From the NCBI RefSeq assembly GCF_937616625.2, contig NC_065576.1, positions 16,308,501 to 16,372,500 of the forward strand: a DNA stretch of 64,000 bases. The letters run 5' to 3'. This document shows, piece by piece, positions 35,740-47,898 of this stretch. Numbering within the stretch: position 1 is the first letter of the stretch; each line of letters begins with the position of its first letter. The notes under the pieces are model-generated. The model made no database searches, had not been told where the DNA came from, and was given only the letters and a program-made list of their open reading frames with translations. Source of the DNA: Mercurialis annua (taxonomy: Eukaryota; Streptophyta; Magnoliopsida; Malpighiales; Euphorbiaceae). The translations under genes were made by a program, and so were the position numbers.

Positions 35740-36190
35740 TGCTCATTACCGACGGATATTTGCGACGGAATGAATATCCGTCGCTAATGAGTGATATTAA
35801 CGACGGATTTGGCGACAGACTTGTTAATCTGTCGCCAAATAATGAAAAAGTGATTAGCGAGGATAGTCCGTCGCTAATCCGTAGCAAAATTGGGGGGAAC
35901 AAGGCGGGAAGCCTTTCCGCCAATTTTTTAGGTGAAATTTAGCGACGGATTATCTTGTCCGTCGCTAAATTGCACCAGTGGCAAAACGAATCGTTTTGCC
36001 ACTGTAGTTAGCGATGGATATGTTATGTTCGTCGCTAAAATTAGCGACGGATGTATATAGCCGTCGCTAAAATTAGCGACGGATGTATATAGCCGTCGCT
36101 AACTCCATAAGCAAAACGATTCGTTTTCTTTATGTTCTGAATTGGCGACGGATTTGCGATGGATCGCTGTCCGTCGCTAAATTCAGAACA
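35740..36190. repeat. CACTA left subterminal repeats
   Basis: Repeated TTAGCGACGGAT and its inverse TCCGTCGCTAA, plus a short inverted repeat TGGCAAAACGAATCGTTTTGCCA near 35979, given here only as a palindrome of about 23 bp centred on ATCG, and a GGCGGGA...TTTCCGCC pair. Corresponding repeats lie at 43230-43645. Confidence 0.85.
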
Positions 36191-36430
36191 TAAACACGCT
36201 AAATTCAGAACATAAACAGGTTTGCAGACCCGTCTTCTTCATTCTAATTTTTGTCAAAACCTAAATACCCGCCGCCGACTGCTTTTCTCCACCGATGCAA
36301 ATCATCATTCCCCGCCGATTATCCCCGCAAATAATCATTCCCCTCATTTGGTTAGTTCATATTTAATTATTAGGGTTTTCTTTTTAGTTTTATGATTTAA
36401 TTTTCTATTTTTTCATTTTTTATAGTTTTG

Positions 36431-36455
36431 CCCCCCCCCCCCCCCCCCCCCCCCC
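36431..36455 (+). repeat. Poly(C) tract of 25 bases
   Basis: An uninterrupted run of 25 C is followed by GCCGCCGCCGC inside the CACTA leader. Such runs are error-prone in sequencing and the exact length is uncertain. Confidence 0.9.
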
Positions 36456-37153
36456 GCCGCCGCCGCTACCTCCGCCGTCGTCCAGTGCCCCTATTGATTG
36501 AAATTGAGGTTAGTTTATGTTATTAGTTAAATTAATTTAATTTTAATTTACTTTATTAATTTAATTAGTTAGATTGAATTAGTTAAATTAGATTATTTTA
36601 GGGTTAGGGTTAAATTATTAGGAATTTAAAATTAATTTTCTGTTTGTTATTTAGTTTTAAATTAGGTTAATAAATTTTAATTTGATAAATTAGTTTTTTA
36701 TTTAGTGAAATTATAGGTATAAATTTGTTTAATTGAGTATAATTAGTTAATTTAATGATTTTAAATTATTAATTCAATTTTGTTAAATATTAGAATATTT
36801 TAGATTATTTCGTTAATTAAATATTAGGGTTAATTAGATATATTAGAATAAAATGTATATATAGATTAATTCAATTTTGTTATTTTATATTAGTTTGTTA
36901 TTAAATTGTTAGATTTGTAATTACTGCTTTAATTGTTTGAATTTTGTTTTATTGTTAGTTTAAAACGTTAAATGATTGTTTAATTTAATTCTTAGGTTTA
37001 TTTTTAGGTTATTAGTTTAAAATAAAAATTGTATAAATTAAAAATTGTTATATTGATAATTAGGTTATTAGTTTAACTGAATTATATTATTAAATTGAAT
37101 TTCAGTAGTATGTTGGTTTGTGTATTGTATTACGGTGGTTTGTGAATTGTTAT

Positions 37154-37222
37154 TTGCTTGCACGACTTCCCTGAAAAACGGGTGATGCTGATTTTTAAGC
37201 GAAGTGCTGCCCATTTTTTTTA
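37154..37222 (+). repeat. 70-bp segment repeated within the CACTA element (copy 1)
   Basis: This segment (core GACTTCCCTGAAAAACGGGT, then GATGCTGAT...) recurs at 42375-42447 in intron 4 of the second CACTA gene. Both begin with TTGCTTGCA and end in a T-rich stretch ending TAG, resembling an exon bounded by splice acceptors. Confidence 0.7.
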
Positions 37223-37726
37223 GAAAATGAATGTTTTTATTAATTATATATAATAACAAAATAGTGAAACTGATTGCGTGATAGGTTTTCTAGCTTTTGT
37301 TGGTTGCATCGGTTTGATATTCCACATCGATTATTTTTATCTGTTGCGGTTATGCTCTGCAAAAAGTAAGTACCGATATTATTTCAATTTTTGTTTTCAT
37401 TTAAAATTATTTAATTTATTAGCTATTGCAACCTAAATTGACCGCGATTTTATTCCCACCGAATAAAATCGCAAACCTAGCCTTAGAGTTCCCGTCCCGC
37501 GTGTTTAAGAGATTGAACGTCACGAGATTGTACAGTTCATACAGTTTGCAAAACTGGTCCTCCTATAACTCGATCACGAAAACAATATATGTCTAGTAGC
37601 GGTAGAAAAATATTCGGTTGTTTTCCAGCGTTTGTTCTCCGGGTGGATGTGTAGTATATGTTTTGTAACGCTTATTCCTCGCGGTATATATAATTAGCGT
37701 TACAGCGCATATAATAAATATCACAG

Positions 37727-40700
37727 TGAAGGAGAACGACGCCGGAAGGCTGCCGAATATTTTTCTCTGTTACTAGGCATATATCGTGCGGCCGAAGAAC
37801 CTGTATGGCCTGGTAATAGCAAACACTCTCCCTTGTCAGCAGCTGCTAAAATGTTGGACATTAAATGTCGACATAGTGGGTCAGTAGCTTTAGTAGATGA
37901 TGTGACCGAATTTATACAAGAGGTGCTCCCAGAGGACAACAAGATGCCAAAGAACTTTGCTGAAATAAAGAAGATGGTTAGAGGTCTTGGGTTGCCGGTT
38001 GAAGTTATCGATTGCTGTTTCCGAAACTGCATGATTTACTGGGGGTCAGACGCGGAGTTAACGAGATGCAAAATTTGCGATCACGAACGTTGGAAACCGC
38101 CCCCTAAAGGAAATTCTGTGAAAAGACGAGTTAGCGTCCCTTATAGGAAAATGTTTTATTTTCCTATAACTCCGAGACTGCAGAGGTTGTATGCTTCTAA
38201 AGCCACCGCCAAGCATATGACGTGGCACGCAGAACACGAAATGGTTGATGGAAAGATGTGTCACACGTTAGACTCCCCGGCATGGAAACATTTCAGTGAA
38301 TTGCATACAGAGTTTGCGGAAGAAGTTCAAAATATCAGACTAGGCTTGTGTACTGATGGGTTTCAACCATTTGGGGCTTTCGGTCATAATTATTCATCAT
38401 GGCGAGTAATTTTGACACTTTACAATCTCCCCCCAGGGATGTGTATGAAAGATGAGTTCATGTTTTTAACTGTTTTTGTCCCTGGGCTTGGAAATCCTAA
38501 ACACCAAATGGATATTTTCCTGCAGCCGTTGATAGCTGAGCTGAACCAACTATGGGAATTTGGAGTCCAGACATTCGACGTTCAAAGGCGACAGAATTTC
38601 CAAATGAAAGCGGCACTTTTGTGGACAATTAATGATTTCCCCGCCTATTCGATGTTGTCTGGCTGGAGCACATCTGGGAGACTGGCTTGCCCACGCTGCA
38701 TGAAAAATACGGATGCTTTTACACTTAAGCGGAGTAGAAAACAGTCGTGGTTTGATTGCCAGAGAAAGTTCTTGCCTCATGGTCACCTGTACCGTCGTAA
38801 TACAACTCATTTCCGTAAAGGAATAACCGTAAACAAAGTATTCGGAGAGCCGAAAACCGGAGAAGAATTGGTAGCAGAGGTGGACAGTCTGGGGTTTATG
38901 AATGCATATGAAATTGGGGCTGAGACAAATAATGCTGCGAAGTCGACAGATTATGGTTGGAATAAAAAAAGTATCTTCTGGGATTTGCCGTATTTGAAAA
39001 CGAATCTCATTCATCACAATCTCGATGTCATGCATATTGAGAAAAATGTATTCGAGAACATTTTCAATACTGTACAAAATATTCCCGGGAAAACAAAAGA
39101 CCATGCAAAATCTAGAGAAGAGTTGAATGACATATGTGATCGGCCTGAGTTAGCAAAAGATCCGGTTACTGGGAGATTTCCTAAGGCGATGTATGCTTTG
39201 GACAGAGACGGAAAAAAGGCTTTACTCGAGTGGATTAAGTTAATAAAATTTCCAGATGGCTACGCGTCCAACTTGTCCAAATGTGTCGATACAATCGGTC
39301 TGAAAATGCATGGAATGAAAAGTCACGACTGCCACATTTTTATGCAAAGACTTCTGCCAATCGCTCTCTGTGAGCTATTACCGAAGGAAGTGTGGGAGCT
39401 TTTAACAGAGCTGAGTATCTTCTTTCGTGAGTTAACCTCCACGTCTCTAGCAGAGAAAGATCTAGATCGTATGAGGCTGGAAATCCCAAAGATATTGTGT
39501 AAGCTGGAACGTATTTTTCCGCCCAGCCATTTTGACTCCATGGAACATCTATCTGTACATCTACCGTACGAAGCTATGATGCCAGAGCCGGTTCGGTATC
39601 GCTGGATGTACCCATTTGAAAGGTAATATTACTGAAGTTTCTCAATTCTGTGTATCAGTATATTAACATGTAATGTTTACTAACTGTGGCATGTGGAATC
39701 AGATATTTGAGAAAACTGAAAAAAAAAAAGTCAGCAATAAATGGAGGGTGGAAGAAAGCATCAGTAGCGGATACTTGAATGAAAAAACCGCAAAATTTGC
39801 AGCTTATTACTTTTCAGAAGGTGACCCAATGATACCTGAGCGGCTGCAAAGAAATGAAGTTTGTGACATTGAAGTCGACGACGATGTTGATAGACTATCT
39901 ATTTTCAAGCCGCACGGGCAATCAGTGGGTGCTTGCCGCAAGAGATATCTTGAAGATGATGAGATTGTTGCTGCCCGGACATATGTTCTGTTGAATTGTT
40001 CAGAAATTGAAAATTACATAGAGTAAGCTTTAATGCAGCTGTCAATGTAATTAACAATAATGATTCAGCTTCTAATTATTGTTTTCTTCTTAACTAAAGG
40101 GTTTTCGAAGGTGAGTTGCGGAGAGGAAACCCCGATATCAGCACCTCTCAAATTGAAGAGAAGTTTGAGAGTGACTTTACCTATTGGTTTTAACAATATG
40201 TAAGTATTCTATAAAATATATTTCGATTCTTTCAATAAAAAAGTTCCGATTTATAATACAATTTTACACTACAGGTTCAAGATCCACATGTCTGTACCAA
40301 TCCCTTCATTCTTAGTCTCGCTAAAGGACCTCTTAGATTAGTCAGAACATTTAAGCGGTACCGTGTAAATGGATTCAAGTTTCAGACTCAAGCATATGGG
40401 GAGGAACAACTTACGATGAATAGTGGAGTCTGCGTGAAGGGAACTCAATATGTCGATAGCGAAAATGACTTTTATGGATTTGTGACAAACATAATTGAGT
40501 TAGAGTATCCGGCGCTTCCAATGAAAATGACTGTCTTATTCAAATGCGAGTGATTTGACCCAGCGCAAAATTCTGGCACAATTAGTAACAAAAAATACAA
40601 CATGGTGGATATTAATAACAGAAAGAGATACAATAAGTATGAACCGTTCATCTTAGCCGAACAGGCCGACTAAGTTCATTACCTGCCATATCCGAGTAAA

Positions 40701-40961
40701 AGAAGGGATAAATTAAATTGGTGGGCAGTTTGCAGGATAAAGGCGCGATCAAAACTTGACATGCCCGAGGGGATTATCCTGGCCTTTCAAGATGATATAG
40801 AAGAAAATCCTCTCGTTGTTGCAACGGACAACAATCCGACATATTTGGCTGATCAAACTGGAGAAGCTGAATATGATGCGTTGTTAGTGCCTCCTGAACA
40901 AGAAACAGAAGATGACTTCATGTCATCCTCATCAGACGAAGATGAAAGCGAAGAACTTTAA
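37727..40961 (+). pseudogene. TNP2-like: CACTA transposase (TNP2-like), spliced, three premature stops
   Basis: Visible exons are 37727-39622, 39703-40022, 40100-40199 and 40275-40961, all with GT..AG introns (80-77-75 bp) and intact phases. Counting from 37833, the core has CKIC (79-82), the conserved GLCTDGFQPFG with D175, TINDFPAYSMLSGWSTSG with D268, CPRC, and HHNLDVMHIEKNV with D398: the Transposase_21/TNP2 signature. HGMKSHDCHIFMQRLLP begins the DUF4218-like part; DFYGFVTNIIELEYP to LPYPSKRRD is DUF4216-like. Premature stops are TAA 40191-40193 (usual Lys), TGA 40551-40553 (usual Trp) and TAA 40671-40673 (usual Gln). The frame is open beyond each stop, so decay is recent. Upstream exons were not identified. 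Confidence 0.9.
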
Positions 40962-41189
40962 TAGTTTAGTAAATTTTATGTATTATATTTTTTGCAACCA
41001 TAATCAATTGTTAAAGATGATGTATTAACGCTGATCGAAATTATGTTTTTTAATTATATTATTCAAGTGTATACTTGTTGAATTTGAATTTATATTTCTT
41101 AGTTTTATGTTTCACGAAGGAATGTATATTTTTATTAATATAATGTGTTGGTTGTTTATGGAACATTTAAAATTGATGTATGTGCAGGT

Positions 41190-42938
41190 ATGAGGGGTCG
41201 AGGTCAAGGATAAGGCACAGGCCGAGGATCAGCCTCAGGCCGAGGACGGGGATCAGACCCTGTTCCTGGCGATGACGACGTTGCTGAGGAGCAGCAGCAG
41301 TTGGAGGCTGGAGCACCTGTTCAGCCTCGACAGCAGCGTGAGCCTGGCGAGCCCCCGGCTGTTCTGGACGACCATGGTAGGGCGAGGGTTCACCCGGACC
41401 CTAGCAGGTATGTTTATAATTTAATTATCCACATGTGTATTGTAATATGTATATATACTAAACTATGCTTAAAAAATCACAGGACGATGTTGATCGACTC
41501 TAGGCCTGTTTCACGGGCTATGCGAGAGATTTTTAGGAAGTGCTGGTTCGATAATAGAACAGCATGGCACTTTTTAACAGCGAAGCAGAGAGAGTTCTAC
41601 TTCCAGAAGTTCCAGGTAATTAAATTTACAGTTTCGTAACGTTTAAATTATGTTTTTTTGAAAAAAATAACTTATGCAACATGTTTGTACTGTTAGCAGA
41701 AAGAATTCTGGTGGGATAGGGCAGCGTACAGCGAGAAGGTCATCAGACAGGTCTTCATGACCCATGCAGCCAACCGCTACAAAGATAACATCCACAGAAT
41801 GAGGAGGACGCAACAGAAGCATATTTCTATGACCCAGGATATCTGGGATGCTTGGAACGCGTTCTGGAACTCAGAGAAAGAGAGGAGAAGGTCAGAAACC
41901 GCCCGAGCAAATCGGATGAGCGAGCCAGCGGGCGCCGGTTTTGGACCTGTCCGCCATACTGGTGGATCTCGCTCTGCTCTCAAGCATATGGATGTGATGG
42001 TTTGTTTTAAAATTCAGTAATTAAAATAATTAAATAACGTATTTGCTCTATTTTGATACTAATTGAATTGTATTTTTTCTGTTAGGAAAGGGAGCTTGGC
42101 CGGAAACCGAGTGCGACGGAGTTGTACACTCGCCTTCACTCCACGAAGGCTTACAAGAAGCCGGTCGACAAACGGGCTCAGGATGTGGCTGTAAGTTCTT
42201 ATTAAACTTATAATTCTCTAAGTTGAATTTAATAATTCGGAAATGATATATTAGATTGAAAATGCTTGTTGGTTAGGTGTTAAATATGTTAGGGTAGATT
42301 GTTTATTTGAATTTAACAAGTTAGAAATGCTACATTATATTGAACATGTTTATTGGTTGGATTATATACTGTAATTTGCTTGCAGGACTTCCCTGAAAAA
42401 TGGGTGATGCTCATATTATAGAGGAAATGCTGTCGAAATTTTGTTAGAAATTAGGTTTACTTTTTAATATGTTATGCATTTTTGGTTGTTATAAAACTAA
42501 ACTGATATGTTTTTTATTGTTTTGTAGGACGCCATCACTAAGAGGCTTGCTGCTGCGACACAGCCTCAGACCGGAGAGGGTAGCTCCTCGAGCCCAGCTG
42601 CAGTGGACGAGACCCAGGTGTTTCTAGACATCAACGACATCAACAAGAAGAAACGTGTGTACGGCTTGGGTTCTGCGAGCAGCAGGTACGCCGGGCCAAG
42701 CAGCAGGGTGCAGCGAGGCAGCTCTTCTAGGACGTCGCAGCAGGCAGACGAGGAGGTCGAGCGCCGTGTGCAGGCCGGCATTCAGGAGGGTCTGCGACTG
42801 GCTCAGGAGCAGCAGACAACGACCATGGCCCAGCTGATACGCGAGGAGATTGCTAGGATGATTCCTAACCTTCCGGCAGAGTATCGGCCACAGCCCCCAC
42901 CTACCCCACCAGACGATGACGACACTACAGCTTTGTAG
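41190..42938 (+). pseudogene. Second CACTA gene, Ptta/En/Spm-type, one early stop
   Basis: Five exons: 41190-41407, 41483-41615, about 41700-41999, 42086-42190 and 42528-42938, all with GT..AG introns. The first exon encodes a GRG-rich start with TAA at codon 8 (41211-41213), then an acidic, Q-rich part. Exons 2-4 carry the plant transposase (Ptta/En/Spm, Transposase_24-like) pattern: REIFRKCWFDNRTAWHFL, QKEFWWDRAAYSEKV, MTQDIWDAWNAFWNSEKE, HTGGSRS, and ERELGRKPSATELYTRLHS. The last exon has a likely coiled coil (QQADEEVERRVQAGIQEGL) and ends [11 protein letters not shown] downstream ATG (41301) could still start a protein. In related elements the second protein binds subterminal repeats; that role is inferred. 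Confidence 0.8.
42375..42447 (+). repeat. 70-bp segment repeated within the CACTA element (copy 2)
   Basis: It lies within intron 4 of the second gene and matches 37154-37222. It is preceded by an acceptor-like TTGCTTGCAG, so a skipped or alternative exon is possible, but it contains an early stop. Confidence 0.7.
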
Positions 42939-43010
42939 TGTCGTGTTAGCTTATCTTATTACAAACATAATATGTTTTTTTTCTTTTTTAAACGTTTATG
43001 TATACTTTGA

Positions 43011-43014
<4 letters not shown>

Positions 43015-43092
<78 letters not shown>

Positions 43093-43094
43093 CA
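43015..43094. repeat. (TA)n microsatellite in the CACTA 3' region
   Basis: About 80 bp of TA with rare C interruptions, just downstream of the second gene. It produces meaningless IYIYIY open frames on both strands. Confidence 0.95.
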
Positions 43095-43229
43095 TATTTA
43101 TTTATCAGTTTCAATTGATTGTGATTTATAAATGAATTGTTATTACTGTGTTTAACAGATTTGAAATGGCAGGGAAAAACAGAAAAATTAGCAAAAAACG
43201 GTAAAAATATGCCGGAAAATGACCCCAAT

Positions 43230-43645
43230 TTGCGACGGAATAGGTTGTTTTGCGACGGAATAATCCGTCGCAGAACAATTCCATTTGGAGTCAAAAGGTG
43301 AGAGTTTTGTGACGGCAGACGTCCGTGGCAAATTTGCGACGGAATTGTCCGTCGCCAACCCCTTACAATTTGTCTCCAAATGAATTTTTTTACGACGAAT
43401 TATTCCGTTGCAAAACAACCTATTCCGTCGCTGATTAGTCTCCCATTCAGTCTCGTTCGGAAACAAATTGGCGATGGAATGATAAAATTTTACGACAAAA
43501 TATTCCGTCGCCAATTTGGCGTCGGATTTATTATTGGTCGCTAACACAGTTTGCGACCAATTGTGTTGCGACGGATTTCCGTCGCAAACTGTGTTTAGCG
43601 ACGGAATGTAGGGCTTTAGCGACGAAATATTCTGTCGCTAAATCC
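43230..43645. repeat. CACTA right subterminal repeats
   Basis: Many copies of TTGCGACGGAAT, TTCCGTCGC and TTAGCGACG in both orientations, ending with AATCCCTGTTTTCTAGTAGTG. Dense inverted copies would allow extensive pairing within one strand. Confidence 0.85.
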
Positions 43646-43664
43646 CTGTTTTCTAGTAGTGTAG

Positions 43665-44841
43665 TTCGCGTAGCTTGGCATTTTCGTCAAAATCAAGCGT
43701 TGGACCTCGGGGATGGGGTGACTTCAGTCCCTTCCTCCTTCGCTGCCCCCCCCCCCCCCCCGGGGCTGCTCATGGACAGCCCTCATGGCTCACCAACAAG
43801 TATCAATAAACCTATCAAAACCGATCAATTACAACACATAACTCCATTTTAAGTCTCAAATCATCATCATCATCACCATTATTAATCAAAATACCAAATG
43901 AAGCTGAAACCCTTATTGCACACATCACAATTCTCACATATCACCAATTCAATCATCAAACTTAACTTAAACCAACTAATTAACCATTAGAAACACCATT
44001 TCTATGATTGAATTCATCATCATCATTAATTTTAATAAAACTCGAACTCACAACACCAAAACCTTACTGTGGTAGATGTGTAGAGCTCGTTTTCCTCGTT
44101 CCGTCGCCGCAAGAATCGTCCAATTCCGTTGAGAAACGAAAAAGATATGGCCATTTAAAGTTTTGGAATGTTTGAATTTGGGGATGATGAAGAGCATACG
44201 GGAATTTCTCACTTCAGCTGAGAATTGTGTTTGAGCTGAGTTTTATTATTAAGGCAAAAAGCCTCCTTTAGTCCTTAAAGAAATCTACTCAAACCACTTC
44301 GATTTCTAACTTAAAACTTGTCCGATTTCATCGATTAAATACTCGATTTTTACACCTCGATAAATTTTATATTATTTACTGTCCAAATAAATAATATCAC
44401 TCTATTTTCAATATTTTATGTTTGCAATTTTAACCAAAAACGCTCAAATTCCAATTTTGACCTAACTTGCACTTTTTCTCATTTTTTTGTCCAATTTTCA
44501 ATTTAATAACTATCGGTAATAATTATATCAATATCATTCTAATATATACTAATTCCCGTTCATAATCTATTTAATTTCTATTTTCCGGGAATTAAAAGCA
44601 TATTCTCAAATTTTGGGCTAAAGTGTACTTCTCGCAAGTTTATTTTATTTATCTTTTTAACCCGATTTCATTTCCTTTATGGAATATTATTATTGAAATT
44701 TTCTCATTAAAATTCAATGTCGACCTACTCGGGTCCTCCTTTATTTAATTATTCCGCTTAATTCCTTATTTTTCTCATTTTAAATAATTAAAATGAGACA
44801 CGCCGCTTATTTTTAAAATATCCAAATATCGGGGTATTACA
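43665..44841 (-). mobile_element. LTR-3 3' LTR, inner part
   Basis: It continues the LTR from 34159 after the CACTA element and ends GGGGTATTACA at 44841. It matches 50673-53462 once the Mutator-like insertion there is removed, and shows the empty target site TTTCATTTCCTTTATGGAAT near 44668. A C-rich run at 43747-43762 replaces TCCCCTCCTATTTTGATAAG of the other LTR. No gene is visible. Confidence 0.9.
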
Positions 44842-45118
44842 TTCTTCCCTACTTATAGAAATTCGTCCCCGAATTTCCTTGACTCTTAATTCCTTTTATC
44901 TTGTACCAGTTTTGCTATTTCTTTATAGTCGTGATACTTTATTCACATCTTTGGTATTGTCGATACCAATTTTTCACTTAACTTTTTGCTCATCTTATAC
45001 CAACTTTCACCCTCTTTTATACTCTTTTTAGGTATTAATCAAACCTGTATTTGATTAATTCTAACAATCCAAATGGTTGACTTGACTTTCTAAGTCAACT
45101 TGGATCCGTAAAAAATTG

Positions 45119-45520
45119 CTCTTCGAGCCTACTTCGGCTACCCGGATAGCTTATCCCAAAGTGTACGTTTCCCAAATAAATTTGGTATCATCATAGTCGG
45201 CAATGCGGTCTACAACTTCCGTTTAGACTTCGAGTTGCGATTCTTGCTCGAAGGTATCAAAAATCAATCTCAAAGTTGCCTCCTTAAGTTGATTATGAAA
45301 GACTACAAAACTGCCGCCATGGTTCTTATTGAAGCCATTGAACAAAGTATTTAAACCAGTCTTTTCGAATTATTATTTCATATTCTTATATTTCGATATC
45401 CAATCTACAACTTTTATGAAGAGTCGAACTTCATCCGACATCTTTTCGGTTTCCGAAATTTTCCTTGAAGTTGGCTACTAGCCATACTTGCATTTCTTGC
45501 TTAATTTCGTGTTTTTCGCT
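45119..45520. repeat. Conserved internal block, LTR-3 copy
   Basis: Homologous to 3437-3840 of LTR-1. The plus-strand frame ending at TTTAAACCAGTCTTTT is open in both copies, but here it has a stop just upstream and no start codon. Confidence 0.6.
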
Positions 45521-47805
45521 CATCTTTGAGCTTGAAAAACAACTAATCCAATTGAGTAATGCTATGATTAAGTCACCTACATTTAATCAATGTATTATCA
45601 ATTACTTATATACATTGGTTCCGACTAAAAATAATCGGGTCTTGGGGTTCAATCTTTGCCCGAAACATAGCCTCGTGGCTAACTTGGAACTGCATTACGT
45701 CATTGCCAATTCCAATTTATCTTGCTTTGAAGGTTCTCTTAATTTCCTCTACCTTCCTCTCGTATCATATAACGCTCGAGTTCATCGTAGTCTAACGTTA
45801 TCTTACTTGACGTTTGTTGTATCTATTTCGAACCCGATCATGTTTATACGTATCTTTTCCTACCATGCTTTCGTTGCGATACTCTGATTATCCACTTGCT
45901 AAATGTTATCTTTAAACTTAGGTTTATATGATCTTTTACTCTATATCCTTATTGATATCTTATGGTATATAGGAATACGTTTCCTTCTATACCATCACTA
46001 GGCGTTGAATCCCATGAAATAAGATTGTTCGCTACGCATTCCTTAATAGGTCCCATGTCTATCCTTTATTGCATACTTCCTATCTCTCGATCCTTTAATT
46101 TTGATCGTCTATCCGGGATTGGTAACATCTTTACCATCATCTGATGTATTCCTTTCCTTTTCCTTATCCATCTCATTCTAATGTACATATTGTACATGAT
46201 ACGTCTTGGTTCTTATAAACATAGGACTGATGATTTCTTTATCATCCTCCGTTGAAGTTCTTATCTTCGTCCTATCGTTTTCCCGATCATTTTATACTTT
46301 TCCTCTCGATATTTCTAATGTCGACTATCGACATGAGGTATAACTTCTCCCTTCTCGAATCTATCAACGTATTGCATTCTCGCTTGTGCGTTCATTCTTA
46401 TATCAGACTCTTACTAATAACTGATCTATTAGTAGGGTCCATCTTAGACCTATGTCAAGTCCTTCCGCTTGGCTCTTCTGCCTGCATTTATTCCAAATCC
46501 ATATTCTTTTGCCTTACGTCTTTATTCTTGATATTAGGTGTCTTTCTATCAGACTACCTTACTATGATATGCTCCTTCCTCGTTTGTTCTTATCGAGTAT
46601 TAGGCGTTATACATGTACTAGCCATTTGATCGTTCTCATCCTTACATGGTCTTTCCATAGCCCGTATTCATTTCTGGTATTTATCTTTCTTTTCTTTCCG
46701 CTTTAAATTTTCTATGTTTTCCCCATCTCATAATTAGGTAAGTACCAATCATAGGTATCTTACCGACACCCTTCATGCCTTACATTGATCATCTCGATTT
46801 TACCTTATTATTATAAGGGCTTAATGCTTATACTGGGTGTGTTTTATCACATACGTTCATTCTTGTTTAACATGAATCTTTTATTTTTATTGTCGCAGGG
46901 CTTTATATCTGGGTTTCTTACAAAACAAATATATTTCAAACATTTATGACATTGCTAACTGGTTAGTCTTTCAATCATTCATTTTCTTTCAAATCATTTG
47001 AAATATCAGTACAATGTAGCTCAGAGTGATGACATCTCTCATCACCAAAGAGGTGCTCGAGAAAATCACGTTTCCTTCACTATTTGTGAAGATATGATGC
47101 ATGATGTTTTTGAAAATCATGTTTTATATGCATTTGTTTAACGTGATCATGATATATCATATGCGAGGTCTGAGCACATTTGCATTGTTTAAAATCATGA
47201 TAGTTTCTCTTTTTGAAAATCACAGTAAGTCCCTCCAGATTAAACATTTTGCGACATTAACGGCTATTCATTATTCTTTATTAGGGTTTATTATAAAATC
47301 GATATTGGACTTATCGTTGTCCTTTAACACTTATCGAAGTGTTTTTATAGCTAATGTTATTCTTCTCTAGTATTGCTTAACGAATGTTCCGTTTCTTGAC
47401 ATTCATCCATCTTTACAACCCATTATCTCAATCATATCCTCATATCTCATAGCCTTTTGGGCACATATGTCATTCTTTCATAACATCCTTTCTTTAAAAT
47501 CGTTTATCATTTTCATGGTAATTAAAACGTAATATAGGGGATTACATTCCACGTCATATGTTCATAATGTATTTTTATGTGTTCTTTGTTCAATTCCTAT
47601 ACTAGTATCTATGTATATATAAAACCTATGTGCACGAGTTTCTCAATATAACACTTTAGGCTTTTATCTAAACAATATCCATCTTTTCAACCAATCACAT
47701 ACCAAACAATCAATAAAAACATATTAATCATATATGCATGTATGGCATATAAATACGCTAATCATATGAGCATGTATGGAACACAACACATAAACTATGT
47801 CATAC

Positions 47806-47898
47806 CTAGGGTGCCTGACTAGACTCGCATCTTTCTCGAGTCACGTTGTCATGTTCGCGTTTTCTAGCGCGTCTCGTACTACCTCTACCTTTTTGCAT
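47806..47898 (-). pseudogene. Short gag-like start in LTR-3
   Basis: A minus-strand frame of 30 codons begins MQKGRGSTRRARKREHDN and stops at TAG. Its place near the 5' end of the internal region and its basic RG-type start resemble chromovirus gag starts. It is far too short to be functional gag. Confidence 0.3.

Larger units (their letters stand above)
33139..36352. repeat. Tandem duplication across an LTR/CACTA junction
   Basis: A unit of about 1.59 kb, made of about 1.02 kb of LTR-3 LTR plus the first 571 bp of the CACTA element, is present twice (33139-34725 and 34726-36352). The breakpoints share TTGGT: at 33139 in the LTR, at the junction 34726-34730, and at 36348 in the CACTA element. 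The second copy contains small extra duplications (for example ATTAGCGACGGATGTATATA twice near 36040-36100) and lacks about 26 bp of LTR, so the event is not very recent. Confidence 0.9.
35726..43661 (+). mobile_element. CACTA (En/Spm) DNA transposon
   Basis: A 7.9-kb element has terminal inverted repeats CACTACTAGAA at the left and TTCTAGTAGTG at the right, with 3-bp target duplication TAG (35723-35725 and 43662-43664). Both ends carry many inverted and direct GCGACGGA/TCCGTCGC subterminal repeats, as in En/Spm, where they bind the element-encoded TNPA protein (family knowledge). Two plus-strand genes lie inside, a TNP2-type transposase and a Ptta/En/Spm-type protein. The region 36456-37726 is AT-rich leader and probable 5' intron; I could not resolve exons there. 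Confidence 0.95.

Noticed and set aside
43015..43094. IYIYIY open frames on both strands
   Set aside because: Translation of a TA microsatellite.
46252..46629. Plus-strand hydrophobic open frame in LTR-3
   Set aside because: Same compositional effect; antisense to the element and without recognisable domain.
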